NCBI RefSeq assembly: GCF_029946185.1
Contig: NZ_JAQSEA010000046.1
Coordinates: 1-64,000 of the forward strand
Direction: 5' to 3'
Length of the DNA stretch: 64,000 nt
Source of the DNA: Prosthecobacter sp.
GTDB lineage: Bacteria; Verrucomicrobiota; Verrucomicrobiia; Verrucomicrobiales; Verrucomicrobiaceae
Numbering within the stretch: the stretch's first letter is position 1; the number at the start of each line of letters is the position of its first letter. Made by a program: the position numbers and the translations under genes. The notes beneath the pieces are model-generated. The model was not told the origin of the DNA and made no database searches. It saw only the letters and a list, made by a program, of their open reading frames with translations. Below are positions 16,489 to 25,958 of the stretch, in pieces.

Positions 16489-17790
16489 ATGGCCGCTGGC
16501 AGTCACATCCTCAAAACGTTCTCGCTGGCGACGTCGCTGCGCGTGGCACGCCTTGCGCTAAGCTTCGCGCTCACCTGTGCGCTTGCGCGGTATCTCGGTG
16601 GCAGCGGCTTCGGCCAGATCGCCGTTGCCATGGCAGTTGTGTCCATTCTGTTGAGTATCGGCGAACTCGGCTTTGCCCGCTACACCGTGCGCGAACTCAT
16701 GAAGCACGGCGCAGATCAGCCCGCCGTGCTCGGCACCACGATCACTGCGCGGCTCATTGTCTCCGCCTCTCTCTTCGCCGGTTTGATCGCATGGATCGGC
16801 TGGCGCAAGCCAGAGGGCATGCTGCTGCTCATCGTTTATGGCACTCAGTTGCTCACCAATCCTGCCACCGAAGTCCTCGCATGGCTGGAGGCTCACGGAC
16901 GTGTCTCGCAGTCCGCCATCGCCCAGTTCACCGGCTTCATCGTCAGCGCCGCCTGCATTGCGGCGGGCATTTGGTGTCGGGCACCGCTGTGGTTTTTTGC
17001 CCTGACCTATGCCCTGGAAGGCTGGGTCTTCATCTCGCTCAGCGCACTCGTTTTCCACCGTTGCGGCGGCAGCGTCAGATGGAGTGGCTTTCAATTCTCA
17101 CGCGCGTTCGCGCTTGTCAGCCGTTCCTGGCCTGAACTTGCCTCCCAGGCGGCGTTAATCCTGCTGTACCGCCTCGATACCATGATGATCGAATGGCTGC
17201 GGGGCGCTGAGGAAGCAGGCATCTACGGCGCTGCCGTTCGCGTTTCTGAAATGGCCTATTTCATGCCGGGCATACTTGCCTCCCTCTTCCTGCCGCGGCT
17301 CTTGCAGGACCGCCAGCATGCATCTGCGCGCTTTGAAAAAACCGTGGTCGATTACTTTTCAGCCTCCGTCGTGCTCGCCTGTGCCGTGGCCGCCGGACTG
17401 CTGCTGGTCTCGCCTTGGATGTCGTTTGCCTTCGGCGATGAATTCACCCGCAGTTCTGAAATGCTGCGTGTGCATGCCTGGGCCTTTATCCCGTATGCCA
17501 TCGGCATCGCCCGCACGCAGATTCTGACGGTGGAAGACAAACTGGCCGCAAACCTCCCTTCTGTCATCGTTGCCGTCGCGGTGAACGCCTCACTGAACAT
17601 GCTCTGGATTCCTGCGTATGGCGGTGTAGGCGCTGCATGGGCCACTCTGGTTTCCTACACGCTGGCCTGGGTGGTGTGGACCTATCTCTCACCTTGGCTG
17701 CGTATGAACGTCTCCGGTCTCATGACTCGTGCGTTCATGGGCCTGCCGCGTTTCACGCTGCTGCGCATGCGGTCGTTGCTGCACTCCTGA
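16489..17790 (+). CDS. Polysaccharide flippase (MATE/Wzx-like oligosaccharide exporter)
   Basis: A 433-residue integral membrane protein with about twelve hydrophobic segments. It has the N-terminal family pattern LKTFSLATSLRVARLALSF followed by ARYLGGSGFGQIAVAMAVVS, as in the polysaccharide-synthesis RfbX/Wzx group. A second conserved stretch is LILLYRLDTMMIEWLRGAEEAGIYGAA. It probably flips lipid-linked oligosaccharide across the inner membrane. The next gene starts eight bases after its stop. Substrate specificity cannot be read from sequence. Confidence 0.88.
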   Translation: MAAGSHILKTFSLATSLRVARLALSFALTCALARYLGGSGFGQIAVAMAVVSILLSIGELGFARYTVRELMKHGADQPAVLGTTITARLIVSASLFAGLIAWIGWRKPEGMLLLIVYGTQLLTNPATEVLAWLEAHGRVSQSAIAQFTGFIVSAACIAAGIWCRAPLWFFALTYALEGWVFISLSALVFHRCGGSVRWSGFQFSRAFALVSRSWPELASQAALILLYRLDTMMIEWLRGAEEAGIYGAAVRVSEMAYFMPGILASLFLPRLLQDRQHASARFEKTVVDYFSASVVLACAVAAGLLLVSPWMSFAFGDEFTRSSEMLRVHAWAFIPYAIGIARTQILTVEDKLAANLPSVIVAVAVNASLNMLWIPAYGGVGAAWATLVSYTLAWVVWTYLSPWLRMNVSGLMTRAFMGLPRFTLLRMRSLLHS

Positions 17791-17797
17791 TTTTTTA

Positions 17798-19348
17798 ATG
17801 CAAGGCAGAGCTTTCATCATCTTTCTCGGCGGCATAGGAGCTATCTATGTCATGCTGTCCGTGCTGCTCGGTAGCGGCAATACCATCGGTGCCCTGGCGC
17901 AGTTTCTCTCCATCGGCTCGTTCATCCTCGCGGTTCTCCAGCCGCGCTTGGCTCTGTATCTCATGGTGCTCTATGCCGGATATAGCGACCTGCTGAAGCG
18001 CATGATGATCTTCGACGGCCATGTCACCATGAACGACATTCTATGGGTGCGCGCCCTTTGCCCGCTGACGCTGGCTGGCATCTGCATCGGCACCTTGGTC
18101 CGTTCACTTCACGACGGCAGTTTTCATCAAAGACGCAAACTGGTTTCACTTCTCATCTGCTTCCTCGGTTTCATCGTTTCCGGTGTTTCCGCTTTACGCA
18201 GCGGCGGTGGCTTCAATGCGGCTGTTACTCAGCTCGCGGATGGTGCGGCCTACATGTTCCTGCTGTTTGTGGTTCCCTGCATTTTTCGCACTCCGGCCCA
18301 AATCGTCGCCTTCCTCAAATACTGCCTCATCGTTTTCATCCCCGTTGCTCTCTACGGCATCAAGCAGCAGATCTTCGGCCTCAGCGAGTTCGAAATCGAA
18401 TACCTGCAGTCCGGTCTCACCGTGCTCTCCAAGCATCTTGATGACGTCCGTCCCCGTCCGTTCTCCACCTTGGTGGACAGCTCCCCCTTTGGCACGACCT
18501 GCGCCGTATGCGCCTGCCTTGCGCTCATGGTGCGCCGCTATCATCGCGACACCGGCACACGGGCCTGGGGTGGAATGAGTTTCGTGCTTTTCGCGCTCTT
18601 CGTGCTCGCATGCATCGCCAGCATGGCTCGCATTGCCAACATCAACTGGATTCTGCCCATCCTGCTGCTGCCCGTGCTGCGCAGCGCACGTGGCACCGCG
18701 ACGCTCTACGCCACCGTTTCCGCCATGTTTGTCACCGCCTGCATTTTTGCTCAGGAACTGATCAATGCCGTCACCAAGCTCACGCTCTGGGCGCTCGAAA
18801 ATTTTGGCGGCACCGCCATCGGCGTGCAGTTTTCACGCTTCTGGACCATCTGCGACCGTCTCGACGGCATGCATGACATTGCACACAATCCGCTCATGTG
18901 GACCATGTTCGGTTACGGTACCAAAGGCGCAGCCGATATGCATGAAGCACACATGGTCGCTAGTCATGATCTCATCTCCAATCTGCTGCTTGAAATAGGC
19001 TGGCTGCCGCTCGGCACCCTGCTCATCATTGCGGCGTTGGCCTTGCATTCGTTTCACCGTAGCGTGCTCAGTCTGCGCGGCACTCCTGTCTTCAGCATCT
19101 GCCTGTGGATGGTTGGCATCGAGTTCGGTCTCCTCGTTCACAATGTTTTCGCAGGCAGTGTCACCTCCACCTTTCCGGTGAATTTCTTCTGCTGGTTCAT
19201 CGCCGGCGCGCTCAATGCCTGCATCATTCACCAGGAAGGCCTTCGGGTGAAAAAGCCGCAGCCCGAGCAGTCGTCACCACCCATGCAGAGTCCTTCCTTC
19301 GCCCATGCCGGCACCACTCCGTTCAATCGAAATCTCCCCTATGGCTGA
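17798..19348 (+). CDS. O-antigen ligase/polymerase-like membrane protein
   Basis: About 516 residues from ATG 17798 (MQGRAFIIFLGGIGAIYVML), chosen because the upstream in-frame ATG at 17729 lies inside the flippase gene. There are ten or more hydrophobic segments and a large hydrophilic loop before the last ones (FGYGTKGAADMHEAHMVASHDL). This is the arrangement of Wzy_C/WaaL-type O-antigen ligases and polymerases, where a late periplasmic loop holds a key histidine. The C-terminal ~50 residues are hydrophilic and Pro/Ser-rich. Its context between flippase and glycosyltransferases supports polymerase or ligase function; which one is undecided. Confidence 0.8.
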   Translation: MQGRAFIIFLGGIGAIYVMLSVLLGSGNTIGALAQFLSIGSFILAVLQPRLALYLMVLYAGYSDLLKRMMIFDGHVTMNDILWVRALCPLTLAGICIGTLVRSLHDGSFHQRRKLVSLLICFLGFIVSGVSALRSGGGFNAAVTQLADGAAYMFLLFVVPCIFRTPAQIVAFLKYCLIVFIPVALYGIKQQIFGLSEFEIEYLQSGLTVLSKHLDDVRPRPFSTLVDSSPFGTTCAVCACLALMVRRYHRDTGTRAWGGMSFVLFALFVLACIASMARIANINWILPILLLPVLRSARGTATLYATVSAMFVTACIFAQELINAVTKLTLWALENFGGTAIGVQFSRFWTICDRLDGMHDIAHNPLMWTMFGYGTKGAADMHEAHMVASHDLISNLLLEIGWLPLGTLLIIAALALHSFHRSVLSLRGTPVFSICLWMVGIEFGLLVHNVFAGSVTSTFPVNFFCWFIAGALNACIIHQEGLRVKKPQPEQSSPPMQSPSFAHAGTTPFNRNLPYG

Positions 19349-20447
19349 TTCGTCACAACTGGTCGTCTTGGCCGCTCATGGACTGTACGATTACAGCGGC
19401 AGGCCTCGTCGCTTCTTGGATGCGGTGCCGCTGCCTGCCCAGGGCAGGGCCCTGATCGGCGCATGGTTTCAGAATGATGAGCAGCTCGAATGCGACTATC
19501 ACCGCAAACAGTGCGGTGTTCTCCGTCGCCTGAGCACTGCTTTCCGTCTTGTCTGGCAAAACTACGCAACCCTTCGCCGGGCACGCATGATCTATTGCCT
19601 CAGTGGTATGCACTACACGGTCCTGCTTCTGCTCTCCCGCTGGGGTCTGTTTCGCACCGAAGGAAAAATCATTCGTCGTGTCGTTTACCACGACACTGCG
19701 CTTCAGAGACTCGCTTCAAAACTTCGAAAGGCCTCGCCCGCCTTTCAGGTCGAGTGCATCACGTTCGAGCAGTTCGCCACCACATCGCACCGCTTGGGAG
19801 CTCATCGGGTGGTTTTACGTCCGTGGAAAATCGACACCGTCTGGTTTCAGCCTGAAGACGATGCGCCAAAAACTCGCGCCCTTCTGCCAGGTAACATCAG
19901 TCGTGATGAATCCATGGTGGCTCCTCTGCTGCATAGCGGTCTTTCCATCACACGCATTGCTCGTATCGACTCACTGCAGGCACGCTTTGCCGCAGAAATT
20001 GCAAATCCGCGTTTCGAACTCGTTCTGAACGCCTCCCATCGTGAGTACCTGGAGCATTTGCATGCGGCTCCCATGGTGCTGCTCCCCATCGTCGCCTGTG
20101 ACAATCCTGCCGGACTCACCGCCGCGATGGAGGCCATCTCCGCCGGTGTGCCGGTCCTCGCCAATCACAGCATGGGCCTCACCGAGCTGTTTTCAGAGTG
20201 CCGCTATCCTGTGCCGATGCTTAACAATCTCGATCCTGATGCCTGGGCGCGAGCTTATCATCAAATTGAAGGTCAGCGCGACTCCCCCGACTTTCTGGCC
20301 GCCCTCGAAAATTCACGCCAGCTTCTCCTCAAACGTCACAGCATCCTCCCTGCGGGCGAAGACTGGGTGCAAATTTTTGCCGAGGCATGTGCTGCTGATT
20401 CGGTCGTCTGTGAAGCCGCCTTTGGCGCAGCCTCATCCCCCGCATGA
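19341..20447 (+). CDS. Glycosyltransferase, GT4-like
   Basis: About 368 residues from ATG 19341 (MADSSQLVVLAAHGLYDYSG), which overlaps the previous gene by eight bases. The C-terminal half has the GT-B nucleotide-sugar loop PAGLTAAMEAISAGVPVLAN followed by SMGLTELFSE, as in GT4 enzymes. The N-terminal half is divergent, without a clear glycine-rich acceptor motif, so donor and acceptor are unknown. It overlaps the next gene by four bases. A cytoplasmic role in building the repeat unit is inferred from context. Confidence 0.75.
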   Translation: MADSSQLVVLAAHGLYDYSGRPRRFLDAVPLPAQGRALIGAWFQNDEQLECDYHRKQCGVLRRLSTAFRLVWQNYATLRRARMIYCLSGMHYTVLLLLSRWGLFRTEGKIIRRVVYHDTALQRLASKLRKASPAFQVECITFEQFATTSHRLGAHRVVLRPWKIDTVWFQPEDDAPKTRALLPGNISRDESMVAPLLHSGLSITRIARIDSLQARFAAEIANPRFELVLNASHREYLEHLHAAPMVLLPIVACDNPAGLTAAMEAISAGVPVLANHSMGLTELFSECRYPVPMLNNLDPDAWARAYHQIEGQRDSPDFLAALENSRQLLLKRHSILPAGEDWVQIFAEACAADSVVCEAAFGAASSPA

Positions 20448-21628
20448 GACCCCGCCTGCTGCTCATCGGCCACACCTATGCCGCGCTCGAAAATCGCAAG
20501 AAGCTCCAGGCACTCGCGGCACATTTCGAGCTCGTCTGCGTCACCTCCACCACCGAGCAGCACTTGGTCCTTGGCCGCCCCTCGTCCGAGTTCGACAACG
20601 ACTCTGACGCCCCCACACGCAGCTATCAGCTCATCCGCCTGCCGCGCTCGGGTCAGACCAGCACCACCTTTCACTACATCGGCCTCACCGCTGTCATGCG
20701 GTCGTGCAGCTTTGATGTAGTGCTCGTCGAAAATGAACCTTGGGCGCGTGTCTGCTGGCAGGCGCGGGTTTTGAAAGCTCTTTTCCAAGCTCATGCTCTG
20801 TTCGGTGAGTTCACCTGGGAAAACATCGAGCGCCCCGGATGGAAGGGGGCCTTGCTTGCTCCCATTTATCGGGCCATGACCGCCACCACTGATTTCATCA
20901 TCGCTGGCAATCAAGCCGCGGCACAGCTCGTGCAGCGCTGCGGTGCTCACGCAGGCAATGTGCTCGTAGCCCCCCAGCTCGGTGTCGATCTCGACAATCA
21001 TCTGCCTGCTTCATCGGCCGAACGTACAATGCTGCGTCAGGCCTGCGGATTACCTGCAGACGCTTTCATCGTTGGCTACTGCGGCCGATTGACCGAAGAA
21101 AAAGGCCTCCACGAACTGCTTCAGGCCTGCGAGGCCTTGCAGAACGTTCACCTTGCCATTCTCGGTTCTGGCAGACTCGACTCCTGGCTCAAGGAACAGC
21201 AGGATACCCGCCCCTGGCTGCATCTGCTGCCAACACGTCCGCATTTCGAAATCCCCTCTTTCCTGCGCTGCCTTAATGTCTTCGTGCTTGCCAGCAAACC
21301 GGTGCGCACGATGCAACTCTGCTGGGAGGAACAGTTCGGCCATGTCCTCATCGAAGCCATGGCCTGCGGCGTTGCCACTCTCGGCTCCAGCAGCGGAGCC
21401 ATCCCCGAAGTCATCGGCCATGAAAAAGCCGTTTTTCCCCACGGCGATGCCACGGCTCTTGCCTCGTGCATTCGTGACGTGATGAATAATTCCACCATCG
21501 TTCAGAGCCAGCTCGACCGCACTCGCAGGCTCTACACCCATGACGCCGTCGCTAAACAGTGGGCCGCGTTCATCCATCATCACCTTGCAGCGCCCGCTCA
21601 TGTTTCAGAAGCTCACCAACGCCCTTGA
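20444..21628 (+). CDS. Glycosyltransferase family 4
   Basis: A 394-residue GT-B enzyme. The N-terminal domain begins RPRLLLIGHTYAALENRKKL and contains VLVENEPWA. The C-terminal domain starts with the typical FIVGYCGRLTEEKGLHELL and has LAILGSGRL, FVLASKP and the donor-binding motif EQFGHVLIEAMACGVATLG with the conserved acidic residues. It retains the nucleotide-diphospho-sugar site and is probably active. It is translationally coupled to the preceding transferase by a four-base overlap and overlaps the FkbM gene downstream by 29 bases. Confidence 0.88.
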   Translation: MRPRLLLIGHTYAALENRKKLQALAAHFELVCVTSTTEQHLVLGRPSSEFDNDSDAPTRSYQLIRLPRSGQTSTTFHYIGLTAVMRSCSFDVVLVENEPWARVCWQARVLKALFQAHALFGEFTWENIERPGWKGALLAPIYRAMTATTDFIIAGNQAAAQLVQRCGAHAGNVLVAPQLGVDLDNHLPASSAERTMLRQACGLPADAFIVGYCGRLTEEKGLHELLQACEALQNVHLAILGSGRLDSWLKEQQDTRPWLHLLPTRPHFEIPSFLRCLNVFVLASKPVRTMQLCWEEQFGHVLIEAMACGVATLGSSSGAIPEVIGHEKAVFPHGDATALASCIRDVMNNSTIVQSQLDRTRRLYTHDAVAKQWAAFIHHHLAAPAHVSEAHQRP

Positions 21629-22397
21629 AGGCCTGCGTGCCATCACCCAGTTCGACCGGGTGTTTTTCACACTCTGCCAACGAATGCTGGGCCGACGGCT
21701 TGGCTGGACGATCTATGCGAAGGGGCGTCTGAAGTTTTTGGTCGATCATCTCGCAGGTGATCAAAACGGCACCCGTGACTGCATTGCGGGTCCGATGTAT
21801 CGGGAACTGTTCAAGGAAATGCAGATGCCTCAGCAGTTGCGACTTCTGGACCTCGGAGCCAATGGCGGCGGCTTCCCTCTGCTTTGTCTCGACCTCGGCT
21901 TCGCCCTTTCAGAACTCACCTGCGTGGAGGTGAATCCATTCACTCATTCCCGTCTCTCTCTCAACATCAGGCACAATGTCGGGCTTCGGGCGAAGGTCTT
22001 GAACGTCGCCGTTGGCGGTCATTCGCGTCAGCTCACACTTTCATTCCCTCCGGGCGGCACCGACTTTTCCATTTATGGCGCGAAGGATGGAGCTGCCAAT
22101 GAGGAGGCGATCATCGAGGTCCTCACATTTGATGAAGTCATGTCTCGCGGTTTCAGTGATGGGGTCGTGGACCTTTGCAAAATGGACGTCGAAGGGGCTG
22201 AGTACGAAGTCTTCCTGGGTGACACTGCCGACAGCCTGCGTCGTGTTCATTATCTGATCATCGAAATCCATGCGGCAGAGCCGACGAAGCAGGACGCCCT
22301 TCTCAGAAAGCTCATGAGTCAGGGCTTTGAACGCATCAAGACCTCTTCCACCTGCGATGACGTTCATCTGTTCGTCAATCGTCAGTGGGTGGATTAA
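21600..22397 (+). CDS. FkbM-family SAM-dependent methyltransferase
   Basis: About 265 residues from ATG 21600 (MFQKLTNALEGLR); the in-frame ATG at 21540 lies deep in the preceding gene. The SAM-binding core is LRLLDLGANGGGFPLLC with ELTCVEVNP, and the FkbM signature CKMDVEGAEYEVF lies near residue 197. FkbM enzymes O-methylate sugars or polyketides, so capping or decorating the surface glycan is the natural reading. It ends the operon and overlaps the convergent GT9 gene by four bases at the stops. Confidence 0.85.
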   Translation: MFQKLTNALEGLRAITQFDRVFFTLCQRMLGRRLGWTIYAKGRLKFLVDHLAGDQNGTRDCIAGPMYRELFKEMQMPQQLRLLDLGANGGGFPLLCLDLGFALSELTCVEVNPFTHSRLSLNIRHNVGLRAKVLNVAVGGHSRQLTLSFPPGGTDFSIYGAKDGAANEEAIIEVLTFDEVMSRGFSDGVVDLCKMDVEGAEYEVFLGDTADSLRRVHYLIIEIHAAEPTKQDALLRKLMSQGFERIKTSSTCDDVHLFVNRQWVD

Positions 22398-23404
22398 GCA
22401 GCAGCTAGCCTCGTTTCAATCCTCCGATGCACCTCGTCCACGCTCCAGCGGTCCATGCAGGCCATCGGCTGCTGCATGTTCTGGCAGGCATTCACGGGAT
22501 GAGTCAGCAGATCACACGGCTGGCAGGCCAGTTTGGGATCACGGAGAATGTCAAAACCGCCCGTATGCCAGGGCGGATCCCAATTGGGAGTCGAAGGACC
22601 GTTGAAGATCGTTCCTGGAACGCCGAGCGCCGAGGCGATGTTCATCGGACCCGAGTTGTTGCCGATGAAGTGCTTCGCACCCGCCATCACGCGCACCAGT
22701 TCATCCAGACTCCCGGGTTTAACTCTTCGCACTTCTGGTTTCAGCATGTCCTCGCCGGGTTCGTCCTGCTCAAACCACGTCACCGCATGCTGGGCAGACA
22801 GCCGGTTCGCCAGCTCGATGCAGCGCTCCAACGGCCAGCGCTTGTAGGCACGGCTTGCACCCGCATGCATCACCACCGCTTCATGTGCTTCGCGGCCAAA
22901 GGCGCTCAAGTCCGGGGGCGGCATTTTTTCTGGCAAAGCGTCCAGCTCCAAACGTCTTGCCAGCGCTTGGGCAATGCGCCAGTTGTAGATCGCCACATGT
23001 TCCTCACCTTTTGCAGGCAGACGAACGTTCAGGAGCGCATTCAGCTTCACTCGGTCGGACTGTGGCCCGACGCTGACTCGGGCGCCGCTGCTCCTTGCGA
23101 GCAGATGCGCCACACTTCCCTGATCACAACCAAGCAGGCATGCGTCCGGCTTGATCGCTCGAATATCCCGCCAATAACGCCACAGCCGCGCGGGATGTCG
23201 CCACGCGCGATTGAATTCCGCTGTCTCATAAGTGATGACGTTCACTCCAGGACAGCAAACTTCATACAGCCTCGCCGCCGTCGGACTCGTCAGCACCACA
23301 ATGCGCCATTCCGGATGCGCCGCCACAAGCGACTGCACGACAGGCAGGTACACGACGTTGTCGCCGAGTTGGTTCACTTTGGAAATGAGCAGCGTCTTGA
23401 GCAT
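22394..23404 (-). CDS. Glycosyltransferase family 9 (heptosyltransferase-like)
   Basis: A 336-residue GT-B enzyme with ADP-heptose:LPS heptosyltransferase architecture. The N-terminus LISKVNQLGDNVVYLPVVQSL matches the GT9 start motif. The C-terminal domain contains VVMHAGASRAYKRWP and the donor-site GAKHFIGNNSGPMNIASALGVPGTIFNGP. A late cysteine cluster (CQPCDLL, VNACQNMQQPMACM) is also typical of the family. It would use the ADP-heptose route implied by hldA and gmhA upstream. It is transcribed against the operon and diverges from the exosortase operon. Confidence 0.88.
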   Translation of the reverse strand: MLKTLLISKVNQLGDNVVYLPVVQSLVAAHPEWRIVVLTSPTAARLYEVCCPGVNVITYETAEFNRAWRHPARLWRYWRDIRAIKPDACLLGCDQGSVAHLLARSSGARVSVGPQSDRVKLNALLNVRLPAKGEEHVAIYNWRIAQALARRLELDALPEKMPPPDLSAFGREAHEAVVMHAGASRAYKRWPLERCIELANRLSAQHAVTWFEQDEPGEDMLKPEVRRVKPGSLDELVRVMAGAKHFIGNNSGPMNIASALGVPGTIFNGPSTPNWDPPWHTGGFDILRDPKLACQPCDLLTHPVNACQNMQQPMACMDRWSVDEVHRRIETRLAAA

Positions 23405-23412
23405 CGAATGTT

Positions 23413-23441
23413 TTGACAGGCTTGTCCTTGAATCTTATCCC
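23413..23441 (+). promoter_or_regulatory. Candidate promoter for the exosortase operon
   Basis: A perfect -35 TTGACA at 23413-23418 is followed after 16-17 bases by a weak -10 (ttatcc/tatccc, 23435-23441). It would leave a leader of about 180 bases before exosortase. Further down at 23562-23572 is a small palindrome aacaa-t-ttgtt that could be an operator. The -10 match is poor, so confidence is limited. Confidence 0.35.
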
Positions 23442-23626
23442 AGTGACTCAGCCTTACTGCTTTTAATGCGATCCCATGGCCATCATAGCATCTGCGGCGC
23501 TTCCAGCATCGCATTGCTGACATTTGCATTCAACGAAATTCAAGGGGGGCGGGATCAGTTAAACAATTTGTTAGGTATGCTGGGTCGCACTGATACTTTT
23601 CGCCGTTGTTTTTTCAGGCACTTATC

Positions 23627-24601
23627 ATGAGTCGTTTGCGCACATCTTCATGGCTCGTGCTGGCGCTTCTGGTCGCCAGTGGCTTGCTGTTGATTGCCAT
23701 TCAGCCCTACGCCGCCGGTTACGGCCACTTCCGCCGCACGATCCTCGCTGAACTGCTCATGCAGTGGAAGGACCCCACCTGGCAGCACGGCGCGTTGCTG
23801 CCGTTCATTGTCGGCTTTCTGCTCTGGACGCGGCGCAGGGAGGTCGCGCGGCTTCCTGTCTCTTCGAATCACTGGGGATTCCTGCTCATCGTCTTCGCTT
23901 TGTTCCTCTATTTCGCCGGGTTCCGCGCCAACAACTTCTACTGCGGCTACTTGGGCGTCATGACCTTGGTTGCAGGTGCATCGCTGTGGCTTGAAGGCTC
24001 ACAGCGCAGTCGCACCCGGCTGTTTGCCTGGCTGATGCTCGGCTTCATGTGGCCGCTGCCGTTTCTGGAGGAAAGCATCGGCTACCAGATGCGGCTTCTC
24101 ATGGTGAAGACGACAGGCTTTGTCCTCAATACCGTGGGCGTCGATTCCCTCGTCTCCGGCACCGCGCTGCAATCCATGCCAAACACCGACTTGGGTCGCA
24201 AGGCGGGCGACTTGTTCAGCGTGGGCATCGCCGCACCCTGCTCCGGCATGCGTTCACTGTTTGCGCTCCTTGTCGTCGGTGCCTTGTTCAGCTATTTCCG
24301 CCAGCGTGTGCTATGGCGCAGGCTCGCCCTGTTCAGTGCCATCCTGCCCATCGCCATTGTGGCAAACATGGTGCGCATCCTGGTCTTGATCTTCTCCGCC
24401 ATGGTCTTCGGTCAGCATTGGGCCATTGGCGATGCTGATAAGGAAGTGTCCGTCTTCCACGAATTCACCGGCATTGGCGTCTTCCTCGTCGCCCTGCTTC
24501 TGCTGCAGTTCGCCTCATGGCTGCTGAATCACTTCTGTGGCGGCCTGGGTTTCAAGCGCTCTCGCACAGTCTCACGTCAGGTGGTTGCCCCTGTATCATG
24601 A
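23627..24601 (+). CDS. Exosortase
   Basis: About 324 residues from ATG 23627 (MSRLRTSSWLVLALLVASG); the GTG/ATG options just upstream are less likely. It is an integral membrane transpeptidase-like enzyme with about eight hydrophobic segments. The exosortase catalytic triad is visible: C205 in APCSGMRSLFALL, R250 in IVANMVRILVLI and H278 in VFHEFTG. Exosortases recognise PEP-CTERM tails, cut after translocation and probably join the protein to exopolysaccharide or another carrier. The two giant proteins in this window carry matching tails. It overlaps the epsI-like gene by four bases (ATGA) and leads the operon. Confidence 0.93.
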   Translation: MSRLRTSSWLVLALLVASGLLLIAIQPYAAGYGHFRRTILAELLMQWKDPTWQHGALLPFIVGFLLWTRRREVARLPVSSNHWGFLLIVFALFLYFAGFRANNFYCGYLGVMTLVAGASLWLEGSQRSRTRLFAWLMLGFMWPLPFLEESIGYQMRLLMVKTTGFVLNTVGVDSLVSGTALQSMPNTDLGRKAGDLFSVGIAAPCSGMRSLFALLVVGALFSYFRQRVLWRRLALFSAILPIAIVANMVRILVLIFSAMVFGQHWAIGDADKEVSVFHEFTGIGVFLVALLLLQFASWLLNHFCGGLGFKRSRTVSRQVVAPVS

Positions 24602-25311
24602 TCTTCCGTTCGTTCACTCTCCTGGCGCTTTGCTGCATGACGCTGCTGCTCTGCCAGTTTTCGCCTGCGATGAAAGGCGGCGATGAAGCAGGTGTGCTGG
24701 CCGAATTGCCCATGGTCGCAGGTGATTTCGTCGGTGAAAGCGAAGCACCGAGCGAAATGGAAATCTCGTTGCTTCCCAGTGACACGATCATCGTTAAACG
24801 CGCATATCGTACACCTGGACGATCCATTGGAAATCGCGATCTCGCCCAGGCGTCCCTCGTTATTGCGGGCAATGACAGTCGCAGCATCCACCGACCTGAG
24901 GTCTGCCTCGATGGCCAGGGGTGGACTCTCACCGACTCCCGCGTGCGCGAGGTCAAGCTTTTCACCGGCGAAGTCTTGCAGGTGCGCGATCTCGCCATCG
25001 TGCGCGAAGTGCTCCTCAGCAACGGCACAAAGATGCCGCTGCGCGCACACTATATCTATTGGTTCGTTGGGGCGGATGTCACCACTCCGAGCAATCTGGA
25101 ACGTCAGCTTCTGAGCTTTAGCGACAACATTTTGCGCAACGTCAACCACCGCTGGGCCTATCCCTCCGTCATGGCCTGGGTCACAGAAGGCCTGCCACCG
25201 GAGAAAACTGGCCAGCGCATGCGCAGTGATGAAGAAACGGTCACGATGCTGCTCAATCTCGTGCGCACTCTGGCACCGAAGTTTCAGAAAAACCTCATGT
25301 CACATTCATGA
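24598..25311 (+). CDS. Exosortase-associated EpsI family protein
   Basis: About 237 residues from ATG 24598 (MIFRSFTLLALCCMTLLLCQF), overlapping the exosortase stop by four bases. It has an N-terminal signal/anchor segment, then an exported domain with the EpsI (DUF3485) pattern: DTIIVKRAY, SIHRPEVCLDGQGW, FVGADVTTPSNLERQL and VNHRWAYPSVMAWV. EpsI proteins accompany exosortases in exopolysaccharide loci and are sometimes fused to them; their biochemical role is not settled. Periplasmic location is inferred. Confidence 0.9.
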   Translation: MIFRSFTLLALCCMTLLLCQFSPAMKGGDEAGVLAELPMVAGDFVGESEAPSEMEISLLPSDTIIVKRAYRTPGRSIGNRDLAQASLVIAGNDSRSIHRPEVCLDGQGWTLTDSRVREVKLFTGEVLQVRDLAIVREVLLSNGTKMPLRAHYIYWFVGADVTTPSNLERQLLSFSDNILRNVNHRWAYPSVMAWVTEGLPPEKTGQRMRSDEETVTMLLNLVRTLAPKFQKNLMSHS

Positions 25312-25958
25312 AGCAGACGCTCATCCATCACATCTGGCGGCTGATTTTCAAAACCTTCCGTAAAAAGCGGTTCGCACAGTTTGTGGACCGCATTCAGCCG
25401 CAGCCTCATGAGCGCATTCTCGATATCGGCGGTTATCCGGCCACTTGGGCAGGGCATGAGCAGATCGCGGCGGAAATTCATATCGTTAACGTCCACGAAA
25501 TCACTCAGCCTATCGATCCGGGGCATTTTCGTTTTCTGGTCGCGGATGGTTGCGCCCTGCCATTTGCAGATCGCTCCTTCGACATCGTTTTTTCCAACAG
25601 CGTGATTGAGCATGTGGGTGATTTTGAACGTCAAAGAACCTTCGCCGCAGAGGTGATCCGCACCGGCAGGCGCTTGTGGGTGCAGACACCTGCGCAGGAG
25701 TTTTGGATCGAGCCGCATTTCATGACCCCCTTCATCCACTGGCTGCCAAAATCCTGGCAGCACCGTCTCACTCGCAACTTCAGCGTCTGGGGCTGGCTCA
25801 CCCGTCCAGATGCACAGCAGGTCGCCGCATTCATCAGCGACATCCGCCTCCTCACCCATGCGGAAATGGTGCAGCTATTTCCTGGCTGCGAAATTCTTCG
25901 CGAGAAGGTCTGCTTCGGCCTCTTCACCAAAAGCTACATCGCTGTAAAAATCGTATGA
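25308..25958 (+). CDS. Class I SAM-dependent methyltransferase
   Basis: A 216-residue protein with a methyltransferase-11-type core: RILDIGGYPATWAGH as the glycine-rich SAM loop, ADGCALPFADRSFDIVFSNSVIEHVGD as motif II/III with the diagnostic SNSVIEH, and WVQTPAQEFWIEPHFMTPF after it. It begins with a basic stretch (IFKTFRKKRFAQFVDR). Substrate is unknown; its position between EpsI and LarE, with four-base overlaps on both sides, suggests a role in the same glycan or sorting pathway. Confidence 0.82.
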   Translation: MKQTLIHHIWRLIFKTFRKKRFAQFVDRIQPQPHERILDIGGYPATWAGHEQIAAEIHIVNVHEITQPIDPGHFRFLVADGCALPFADRSFDIVFSNSVIEHVGDFERQRTFAAEVIRTGRRLWVQTPAQEFWIEPHFMTPFIHWLPKSWQHRLTRNFSVWGWLTRPDAQQVAAFISDIRLLTHAEMVQLFPGCEILREKVCFGLFTKSYIAVKIV